From RGIG5952 sp045627605 (GTDB lineage Bacteria > Verrucomicrobiota > Kiritimatiellia > RFP12 > JAAYLN01): a DNA stretch of 18,395 nt. Of this stretch, positions 13,141 to 18,395 are shown piece by piece. The stretch lies in assembly GCA_045627605.1 (NCBI GenBank), contig JAZQOA010000157.1, forward strand, positions 1-18,395, given 5' to 3'. Below the pieces are notes generated by a model. The model did no database searches. It saw only the letters and a program-made list of their open reading frames with translations, and was not told where the DNA came from. A program made the position numbers and the translations under genes. Positions within the stretch are counted from its first letter, which is position 1; each line of letters starts with the position of its first letter.

Positions 13141-14481
13141 CTACTTCTGCTTGAGCGCGTCGGAAATCTCGCGGTCGGTCGCGCCGCGGACGTAAACCTC
13201 GACGCGGCGGTTGGCCGGCGTGCCGTTCTTGAGGTCGGGCTTGTACTGCGGGCGGTCAAAGCCGTAGCCGACGGTGCTCAGGCGCGAGGCGTCGATGCCC
13301 TTGCCCACGAAGTAGTCCTTGACGGCGTCGGCGCGGCGCGCCGAGAGCTTGCGGTTGTAGTCGGCCTTCGAACGGAGGAGGCGGTCGGCGTGGCCTTCGA
13401 TAACGGCCGTGGAGCCGGGGTTCTTGGCGAGCACCTTGGCAACCGTGTCGAGCTCGGCGTAGTCCTTCGGGTTGATGACAGCCTTGTCATAGTCGAAGAG
13501 GAGGTGGAGCTCGAAGCGGAGGAGGTCGTCGTTTCCGTTGAGCGGGTCGGTGTGGTCCTCGAGAACCTCGTGGCCATCCTTGACGCCGCCCTTGTCGGTG
13601 TCGGGATCAAGCGGGTCGGTCTTGTACTTGAGGACTTCCGCGCCATCCTTGAGGCCGTCGAAATCGGAGTCGGGATTGAGGGGGTCGGTCTTGTAGGTGA
13701 GGACTTCTTCGCCGTCCTTGAGCCCGTCGCCGTCGGTGTCGGGATTGTTCGGGTCGGTGCCGATGCGGAGTTCATACTCGTCGGTAAGACCGTCGCCGTC
13801 GCTGTCGGCGGGGCCGTCCGCCGCGATGATGTCGGGCTCGCTCCCCGCGCCCCAGTACCAGGCGAGGCCGATTTCAAGCGCGTTGTTGAACTCGGTGTTG
13901 TCGGAGTCGATCAGGAGGCGGAAATCGCCGCGAAGCGCCCACATGTCGTTGAAGTGGTACATCACGCCCGCGCCGGCGCGGAGAACGACCTCGCTCTTGC
14001 CGCTGTCGACGACGTCCTTGCCGTAGAGGTTGAGGCCAAGACCGGCGGTCAGGAACGGGTCGAGGCGCTCCCAGCGCGTAAAGTGGAAGACGGCGTCGGC
14101 ATACAAGCCGAGCATGTAGGTGTCGCCGAAGTTCTCGTCCTTGCCGCGCGACTGCGATTTGTTACGGGAGTAGTCGTAATGCGGATAAGGCTTGGAGAAA
14201 TAGTGGGCGCCGTCACCGGTCACGAAGTTCTCGTCGAGCGTCGGGGCGTACATTAGGCCGCCTTCAAGCCCCCACCACTCGTTGATGTCGTAGCCGATGC
14301 GGAGATTGATGTAGGCGCCGTCGTCAAGAGGCTGGTCGCCTTCGAAGTTGAGGAATCCAATCGCCGGGGCGAAATACCACCGGGCGAAATCCTCGGCCTC
14401 CTCGGCGCGGGCCGTGGCGGTGAGGCAGGCCGTTGCGAGCGCCGCGACGGCGAGTGTCTTAGCGAATGTGCTGGTGCGCAT
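13141..14481 (-). CDS. OmpA-family outer membrane protein with Ca-type repeats
   Basis: 446 aa. A signal peptide (cleavage after TARA, about residue 26) leads into an eight-strand-type OmpA/OprF-like barrel (about 30-212; alternating segments such as WYFAPAIGFLNFEG, AYINLRIGYDI, LDPFLTAGLGLNLYG and LEIGLAWYWG). Four 23-residue thrombospondin-type-3-like repeats follow (about 226-316), each D-x-D-x-D/G-G-[LV]-x-D then x-TDP. The fourth is degraded (DTDKGGVKDG). The C-terminal OmpA domain (about 325-430) keeps the peptidoglycan-binding D366 in IEGHAD, YNRKLSARRADAV and the R-rich NRRVEVYV. The protein should tie the outer membrane to peptidoglycan, with the acidic linker probably binding calcium. 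An AAGGA site lies 7 nt before ATG; the gene is 21 nt after the K subunit gene. Confidence 0.93.
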   Translation of the reverse strand: MRTSTFAKTLAVAALATACLTATARAEEAEDFARWYFAPAIGFLNFEGDQPLDDGAYINLRIGYDINEWWGLEGGLMYAPTLDENFVTGDGAHYFSKPYPHYDYSRNKSQSRGKDENFGDTYMLGLYADAVFHFTRWERLDPFLTAGLGLNLYGKDVVDSGKSEVVLRAGAGVMYHFNDMWALRGDFRLLIDSDNTEFNNALEIGLAWYWGAGSEPDIIAADGPADSDGDGLTDEYELRIGTDPNNPDTDGDGLKDGEEVLTYKTDPLNPDSDFDGLKDGAEVLKYKTDPLDPDTDKGGVKDGHEVLEDHTDPLNGNDDLLRFELHLLFDYDKAVINPKDYAELDTVAKVLAKNPGSTAVIEGHADRLLRSKADYNRKLSARRADAVKDYFVGKGIDASRLSTVGYGFDRPQYKPDLKNGTPANRRVEVYVRGATDREISDALKQK

Positions 14482-14502
14482 TGTTTTTTCCTTGGGTTGG
14501 GT

Positions 14503-14982
14503 TTAGATCTTGAGGGTGGCGAGAACGGCAAGGACCATCACGAAAATGGCGACAGTCTCGATGATGCCGAGGACCGAGAGGTAGTTGGTGAAGCCCTTGC
14601 CGGTTTCGGCGTGGGCATCCGCCGCCGCGCCGGCGACACGGCCCTGGAAGACCGCGGAGAGGGCGATGCCCAGGCCGGCGAAGAGACCGATCAGGCAAAG
14701 GGCGATCCCCGAAGGCGGCGTCGGGAACTTTTCGAGATCGGTGACGCGCTTGATGATGGTCTGCATGAGGACCATGCCGTAAAGCGTCTGCGTCAGCGCC
14801 GCGCCGACATACGAAAGGAGAATGAAGGGCGCGGGCTTGCCCTGCGCGAAGCATTTTTTCCAGGCGCCGACGGCCGCGCCGCCAGCCGCGCCAATGCCAA
14901 TCGCGGAGCCAATGCCGCTGATACCGACGGCCATCACGGCGCCGGCGATTCCAAGCCACTGGTTTACAATTGCAGGATCCAT
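14503..14982 (-). CDS. V-type ATPase/synthase subunit K (proteolipid), Na+-type
   Basis: 159 aa with four hydrophobic helices in two hairpins, the NtpK/AtpK arrangement. It forms the membrane rotor ring. The ion-site glutamate is E142 in helix 4 (IIETVAIFV). Helix 2 carries T64-Q65 in ALTQTLYG and helix 3 has Q113 in FQGRVAG. These correspond to T64, Q65, Q110 and E139 of the Enterococcus hirae Na+ ring, so sodium coupling is predicted. The fifth ligand there is a backbone carbonyl. A GGAG Shine-Dalgarno lies 7-8 nt before ATG, and a TTGCCC-17-TATAAT promoter is present. The other V-ATPase subunits are not adjacent, which is unusual since K normally lies inside the ATPase operon. It heads a run of envelope genes instead. 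Confidence 0.93.
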   Translation of the reverse strand: MDPAIVNQWLGIAGAVMAVGISGIGSAIGIGAAGGAAVGAWKKCFAQGKPAPFILLSYVGAALTQTLYGMVLMQTIIKRVTDLEKFPTPPSGIALCLIGLFAGLGIALSAVFQGRVAGAAADAHAETGKGFTNYLSVLGIIETVAIFVMVLAVLATLKI

Positions 14983-15009
14983 CAGATACTCCTTTTCCTA
15001 ATGTTGACT

Positions 15010-15038
15010 ATTATACATTTTTTGACGCAATGGGGCAA
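15010..15038 (-). promoter_or_regulatory. Promoter of the K-subunit/ompA/lptF operon
   Basis: On the minus strand TTGCCC (15033-15038) and TATAAT (15010-15015) are 17 bp apart. The predicted start is near 15003, leaving a leader of about 20 nt that carries AAAAGGAG. It lies back to back with the gspG promoter within an 82-bp divergent gap. Confidence 0.7.
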
Positions 15039-15047
15039 ATGCTTTTA

Positions 15048-15056
15048 TGATATAAT
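15048..15056 (+). promoter_or_regulatory. Extended -10 promoter of gspG-mnmE (leaderless)
   Basis: TGATATAAT is a perfect extended -10 element (TG at 15048-15049, TATAAT at 15051-15056). Eight bases (CTTCAACC) then lead to the ATG at 15065, so the mRNA should start at or within about 2 nt of the start codon. No good -35 stands at 16-18 bp. The twelve bases TTATGATATAAT are identical to those in the abiE-like promoter. Confidence 0.7.
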
Positions 15057-15064
15057 CTTCAACC

Positions 15065-15529
15065 ATGAAAAAGAATGGATTTTCCCTTGTCGAACTGCTC
15101 GTCGCGGTCACCATCATGCTGATTCTGGCGGGTACGGTCGGCGTCGCGGTCTGGAACTGGGTGCCCAAGGCGCGCATTGCCCGTGCGCAAGCCGACATCG
15201 AGGCGCTGAAAAACGCCGTCGCGCTCTACAAGGCCGACAATTTCGCCGTCCCAACCCAGCGGCAGGGGCTTGAGGCGCTGGTGGAGAAACCATCGCTCGC
15301 GCCCATCCCGAAAAACTGGAAGGAAGGCGGCTACCTTGATTCGGCCGTCCTCCCCGCCGACCCCTGGGGCAACCCCTACGTCTATCTCGCCCCCGGCTCG
15401 CGCAAGGAACCTTTTGAAATCCTCTCCTATGGTGCCGACGCCGCTCCCGGCGGCGAGGGCGAGGACGCGGATATTTCATCGTCGTTTCTTGGCCAGGGCG
15501 CGGCGACGCAGGCTGCCGGAAGCAAATGA
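15065..15529 (+). CDS. gspG: Type II secretion major pseudopilin, GspG-like
   Basis: 154 aa. The N-terminus is a class III (type IV pilin-like) signal: MKKNG|FSLVELLVAVTIMLILAG, with the prepilin peptidase site after G5 and the conserved glutamate at mature position 5 (E10). The body matches GspG: ARAQADIEALKNAVALYKAD, PTQRQGLEALV, YLDSAVLPADPWGNPYVYLAPG and FEILSYGADAAPGGEGEDADIS, the last being the calcium-site loop of GspG. The protein is inserted in the inner membrane and assembles the pseudopilus. No other Gsp genes are nearby, so it is either an outlying secretion gene or one of several pseudopilin paralogues. The stop overlaps the mnmE start (ATGA). Confidence 0.88.
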   Translation: MKKNGFSLVELLVAVTIMLILAGTVGVAVWNWVPKARIARAQADIEALKNAVALYKADNFAVPTQRQGLEALVEKPSLAPIPKNWKEGGYLDSAVLPADPWGNPYVYLAPGSRKEPFEILSYGADAAPGGEGEDADISSSFLGQGAATQAAGSK

Positions 15530-16854
15530 GCGGCGACGACACGATCGCGGCCATAGCCACGGCACCCGGCCCCGCCGGGATTTCCATCGTGCGGATTTCC
15601 GGTCCGCTCGCCTTTGACGCCGCGCGGAAAATCTGCGGCATCGCCCCCGGCGGAAAACGCCTTGAGGCAAGATACGCCACCTTCTCGAATCCTGCGACCG
15701 GTGAAAAAACCGACGACGGCATCGTCTTGTTCTTCAAGTCGCCCAACAGCTACACGGGCGAAGATGTCGCCGAGCTCCAGGGCCATGGCGGACGCCTCCC
15801 GGCATCGCGTCTCCTTTGCGCCGCTTTGGCCGCCGGCGCCCGCATGGCGGAACCCGGCGAATTCACGCGCCGCGCCTTCCTCAACGGCAAGATCGACCTT
15901 GCCCGTGCCGAGGCGGTGATGGACTTCATCGGCGCCGCCTCAGACCGCGCCGCCGCCGCCGCCCGCGAGCAGCTTGACGGACGCCTCTCCGGCGAGGTCA
16001 ACGCCCTTTTCGACGCCATCGTCGCCATCGAGGCCGACGTCGAGCACCTCCTTGATTTCGACGAGGGGGAAATCCCGCCGGACTTCAACCTTGCCGCCGC
16101 CCGGCGCTGTGGCGAGACCATGAACGCCGCCGCACGCCTTCTCGCCTCGTGGCGGCAGGGCCGGTTCCTCCGCGAAGGCGCGCTGGTCGTTATCTGCGGC
16201 AAGCCCAACGTCGGGAAGTCGTCGCTTCTCAACGCAATCCTCGGACGCAACCGCGCCATCGTCTCGCCCATCGCCGGGACAACTCGCGACTCGATCGAGG
16301 AACCCGTCGTCATCTCGGGCATTCCCGTGCGCCTCGTCGATACAGCGGGCTTGCGCGCCGCCGGCGACGTCATCGAGGCTGAAGGCGTCTCGCGCGCCGA
16401 GGAGCTTGTCTCGCGCGCCGACGTCGTCGTGGAGGTCGCGGACGCCACCGATCCCGCCGCGACATTTTCGGCAAGTGCCGCAAACCGAATCAAGGTCCTC
16501 AACAAGGTTGATCTCGGGGAGGGAGGCGCCCTCCGCGAAGAGGACGCCCTTCTCCTTTCCGCGAAAACGGGGGACGGCGTGGAAACGCTCCTCGCTGAAA
16601 TCGCCGGGTGCCTTGACGATTCCGGTGGCGAAAATGCCGCGCCGGGCGTCTCGGAGCGCCACCGCGAATGCCTTGCCGAAACCCGGCAGGCGTTGGAAGA
16701 GGCCGCGCAGGCGCTGGAATTAGGCGACGAAGGCCTTGTCGTCGCCGCGGAAAAACTCGCCCAAGCCGCCCAGGCAACGGGCCGCGTCACCGGCCGGGTC
16801 TGGTCCGACGAACTTCTTGACGTCGTCTTCGGGAAGTTTTGCGTGGGGAAATAG
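15526..16854 (+). CDS. mnmE: tRNA modification GTPase MnmE (TrmE)
   Basis: 442 aa. MnmE works with MnmG to install the carboxymethylaminomethyl/aminomethyl group on uridine 34 of certain tRNAs. The N-terminal folate-binding domain (about 1-118) begins DTIAAIATAPGPAGISIVRI and contains SYTGEDVAELQGHGG. The helical domain carries the G domain with G1 GKPNVGKSS (225-233), G2 AGTTRD (250-255), G3 DTAG (272-275), G4 NKVD (326-329) and G5 SAK (345-347). The C-terminal FCVGK ends in the conserved C439-x-G-K motif. It is complete and should be active. It shares ATGA with gspG, so its translation is probably coupled to that gene, an unexpected functional pairing. Confidence 0.97.
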   Translation: MSGDDTIAAIATAPGPAGISIVRISGPLAFDAARKICGIAPGGKRLEARYATFSNPATGEKTDDGIVLFFKSPNSYTGEDVAELQGHGGRLPASRLLCAALAAGARMAEPGEFTRRAFLNGKIDLARAEAVMDFIGAASDRAAAAAREQLDGRLSGEVNALFDAIVAIEADVEHLLDFDEGEIPPDFNLAAARRCGETMNAAARLLASWRQGRFLREGALVVICGKPNVGKSSLLNAILGRNRAIVSPIAGTTRDSIEEPVVISGIPVRLVDTAGLRAAGDVIEAEGVSRAEELVSRADVVVEVADATDPAATFSASAANRIKVLNKVDLGEGGALREEDALLLSAKTGDGVETLLAEIAGCLDDSGGENAAPGVSERHRECLAETRQALEEAAQALELGDEGLVVAAEKLAQAAQATGRVTGRVWSDELLDVVFGKFCVGK

Positions 16855-16868
16855 CGAGATCGGCAATC

Positions 16869-16888
16869 GCCGACGCGGCATGTTTTTT
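16869..16888 (+). terminator. Weak intrinsic terminator after mnmE
   Basis: GCCG-ACG-CGGC (16869-16879) is a short GC stem followed after three bases by T6 (16883-16888). An alternative stem TCGGC-AATC-GCCGA (16860-16873) overlaps it. The T-run also contains part of the stop codon of the convergent membrane-protein gene. Confidence 0.45.
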
Positions 16889-18002
16889 AAGGGTGCCTTC
16901 TCTTTGATTTCTTCCATGAAATGGCGAGACGGATTGAAATCGCGGTGATAATCGCAAAGCCAAGCAGATACCACTGAATTGCGTATCCGTCAGGATGATT
17001 GCCCTTGAAGATGAAAAGGTAAAGTGCGTACCAGACATCAAGGATCAATATCCATGAAATGATGTATATTTCATTGACGGCGTCGGACACCGTAAAGATG
17101 AAGTTTCTAAGCTTTTGCGAACTTTTTTTAGTTAGGAAATGGAAGCAGCCAAACTCAAGGAAAACAAATCCCAACTCAAGCAAGACGTCTATTGGAAGCT
17201 TGCGGTAACCCGAAAAATCATTGTCGCACATAAGCTGCCCGAAATTCAGGGTAAGTTCGAGCGTCATTGTAACTGCCAGGACAAGCGCTCCGGCGAAAAT
17301 TGACCAGGTGTAAAAATTGTCTAAATTCCGAATCTTCCGGACTGTTAGTCCGAAAACATATCCGATGCCGACAATAACAAACCAAGTTAACAAGGGGAAA
17401 TAGGAAAAGACCTCGCCAGTGTCGCCATATCCTACGGGGACGAATAATCCCGCAACAAGACAGATGGTGGCGTTATTGCAAAAAATCCCTCTGAAGCATC
17501 CCACCACGAGGTTGCAGGCAATGCCAACGACGGGAATGATAATGTTGGCATGTTTCAGTTTCTTCAACAAGCCAAATGAAATCATCGCCAATCCGGCGAA
17601 CGACAAGATGTCGCCGCTGAAGAGATTCAAGCTGTACTCCAAGGTGTCAGCCTTTTCCAGGCCGAGGCTAACGAGAATGGAAATACTTCTGGCCACGTTT
17701 AGTAGATAATTTAATAGAAAGATCTTCACGCCCCTTTTGATTATTTTGCCAGAATCGTTGTTGCGCGAGAAAGCCAGGCCGACGCCCATTGCGAACATGA
17801 AGACCGGCGCGGCCATAAACCCCCCCAGGAAGGAATCGGCAATCCAGCCAAATGTCGTTTGCAGGCTTTGGTATTCGGGATACATCATCAGGTGGATCAA
17901 GATCATAAACGCAATCGCGAAGACCTTCGCGAGATCGACGTTGTCTTGCCTTGATGTATTTACATCGGCTTGCGCGTAAAAAGCTTTGATTCTGTCAAAC
18001 AT
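16887..18002 (-). CDS. Multi-pass acyltransferase-like membrane protein (DUF1624/acyltransferase-3 type)
   Basis: 371 aa, almost wholly hydrophobic with about ten predicted membrane helices. The first helix holds NVDLAKVFAIAFMILIHLMM (21-40) with H37, like the conserved histidine in helix 1 of membrane acyltransferases (DUF1624, heparan-alpha-glucosaminide N-acetyltransferase-like, or acyltransferase 3). FMAAPVFMFAMGVGLAFSR follows, then SGDILSFAGLAMISFGLLKK and FPLLTWFVIVGIGYVFG, which also fit DUF1624-like proteins. Such enzymes move acyl groups onto surface sugars; the substrate here is unknown. The sequence is clearly AT-richer than its neighbours, with A/T-ending codons, suggesting transfer from another genome. 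It converges on mnmE. Family assignment is from motif memory and could be another polytopic family. Confidence 0.65.
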   Translation of the reverse strand: MFDRIKAFYAQADVNTSRQDNVDLAKVFAIAFMILIHLMMYPEYQSLQTTFGWIADSFLGGFMAAPVFMFAMGVGLAFSRNNDSGKIIKRGVKIFLLNYLLNVARSISILVSLGLEKADTLEYSLNLFSGDILSFAGLAMISFGLLKKLKHANIIIPVVGIACNLVVGCFRGIFCNNATICLVAGLFVPVGYGDTGEVFSYFPLLTWFVIVGIGYVFGLTVRKIRNLDNFYTWSIFAGALVLAVTMTLELTLNFGQLMCDNDFSGYRKLPIDVLLELGFVFLEFGCFHFLTKKSSQKLRNFIFTVSDAVNEIYIISWILILDVWYALYLFIFKGNHPDGYAIQWYLLGFAIITAISIRLAISWKKSKRRHP

Positions 18003-18009
18003 GGTAACT

Positions 18010-18038
18010 ATTTTTGACTATTTCGCAAAAATAAGCAA
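18010..18038 (-). promoter_or_regulatory. Weak promoter candidate for the membrane acyltransferase gene
   Basis: On the minus strand TTGCTT (18033-18038) and AAAAAT (18010-18015) are 17 bp apart and end 7 nt before the ATG. The -10 is poor (4 of 6), but no Shine-Dalgarno is present either, so this may be another leaderless start. Confidence 0.35.
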
Positions 18039-18074
18039 GGGAACACCGGGAGAAGCGTAGGCGGCGAGCTTAAA

Positions 18075-18103
18075 TTGTCACACAAAAGTCGATTTGCTAT
18101 ACT
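18075..18103 (+). promoter_or_regulatory. Promoter of the AAA-ATPase-like gene (leaderless)
   Basis: TTGTCA (18075-18080) and TATACT (18098-18103) are exactly 17 bp apart. Seven bases (ATTCGGT) precede the ATG at 18111, so transcription should start at the initiation codon. There is no Shine-Dalgarno. Confidence 0.75.
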
Positions 18104-18110
18104 ATTCGGT

Positions 18111-18395
18111 ATGAAACCGATTTGCACCGACATCAGCGATTTCGAGACCTTGCAGAAGGCGGGACAGCTTTACGTGGACAAGACCGCCTACTTCCACCGG
18201 CTCATTACCGACCCGAGCCGGAAGTACTTCTTCATGGCGCGTCCGCGGCGGTTTGGCAAGTCGCTGTGCGTGACGACGCTCAAGTCCATTTTCCAGGGCC
18301 ACCGCGAATACTTCGACGGCCTGGCCATTTCAAAGACCGATTACGACTGGCAGCCGCACGTGGTCATCCACTTCAACTGGGGCAAGGTCGATGCG
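18111..18395 (+). CDS. AAA-ATPase-like protein (DUF1703-type family), 5' part only
   Basis: The first 95 codons; the gene runs off the window. It reads MKPICTDISDFETLQKAGQL, then YVDKTAYFHRLIT, YFFMARPRRFGKSLCVTTLK, SIFQGHREYFDGLAI and WQPHVVIHFNW. This is the standard N-terminus of the AAA-ATPase-like family, in which RPRRFGKS is the Walker A-type phosphate loop. Complete members are about 500-600 aa and end in a PD-(D/E)XK nuclease-like domain (DUF1703). They occur in many copies in gut Bacteroidetes and PVC genomes; their role is not established, though defence or mobile-element links have been suggested. The start is fixed by a strong promoter 7 nt upstream, which implies a leaderless message. 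Confidence 0.85.
   Translation, partial: MKPICTDISDFETLQKAGQLYVDKTAYFHRLITDPSRKYFFMARPRRFGKSLCVTTLKSIFQGHREYFDGLAISKTDYDWQPHVVIHFNWGKVDA

Noticed and set aside
13123..14256. Long plus-strand open frame (about 377 codons) opposite the OmpA-like gene
   Set aside because: It is valine/glutamate-rich antisense of GC-rich codons, has no domain motifs, and covers a well-supported OmpA-family gene.
15022..15056. TTGACG as a -35 for gspG
   Set aside because: The spacer to TATAAT is 23 bp, too long; the extended -10 alone is the better explanation.
15750..16790. Minus-strand open frame of about 346 codons opposite mnmE
   Set aside because: Serine/arginine/alanine-rich shadow of a complete MnmE with all G motifs.
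1..18395. CRISPR array, tRNA, rRNA or complete insertion sequence
   Set aside because: No regular repeat-spacer array, no tRNA T-loop signature in a cloverleaf context, no rRNA segments and no transposase were seen by eye on either strand.

Overview
The window is a GC-rich stretch of a diderm (outer-membrane, lipid A-bearing) bacterium, with two AT-richer islands at the ends. The combination of lipid A kinase LpxK, LptF, an MlaEFD system, an OmpA/OprF-like porin, a GspG pseudopilin, a V-type (not F-type) ATPase K subunit and an AAA-ATPase-like DUF1703-type ORF fits the PVC superphylum, perhaps a Kiritimatiellota/Lentisphaerota-like gut or rumen lineage. That placement is inference from gene content; no rRNA or other phylogenetic marker was used.

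Left end (1-2320): an AT-rich type IV toxin-antitoxin operon of the AbiE type (antitoxin then toxin, minus strand, ATGA overlap). Next to it are a small phage-like ORF, a frameshifted C-terminal remnant of an AAA+ ATPase, and a 9-bp inverted repeat at the point where those last two meet. This looks like a scarred accessory island.

Core (2320-10117): a long minus-strand envelope operon, cmk - lpxK - LWPF-repeat lipoprotein - mlaE - mlaF - mlaD, starts from a good sigma70-type promoter at 9624-9652. It links lipid A phosphorylation to inter-membrane phospholipid transport, plus a repeat lipoprotein of unknown function that could be the outer-membrane partner. A GNAT-like two-domain acyltransferase follows mlaD but has its own promoter. 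About 465 bp between the cmk promoter and the next gene (9653-10117) has no convincing gene but holds several short hairpins and a small repeat cluster.

Second minus-strand operon (10118-14982): an orphan V-type ATPase K subunit with a Na+-site signature, an OmpA-family protein with four calcium-type 23-residue repeats, an LptF/LptG permease and an orphan peptide-binding protein. From a compact divergent promoter region (14983-15064) the plus strand carries gspG and mnmE, which overlap by ATGA.

Right end (16855-18395): an AT-richer multi-pass acyltransferase-like membrane protein (minus strand) and the start of an AAA-ATPase-like/DUF1703-type gene (plus strand, cut by the window edge).

The most general observation is promoter geometry. 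Four genes (abiEi-like, the GNAT-like acyltransferase, gspG and the AAA-ATPase-like ORF) have a clear -10 box only 7-8 nt before their ATG and no Shine-Dalgarno sequence. They are predicted to make leaderless mRNAs, while several internal operon genes carry ordinary Shine-Dalgarno sites.
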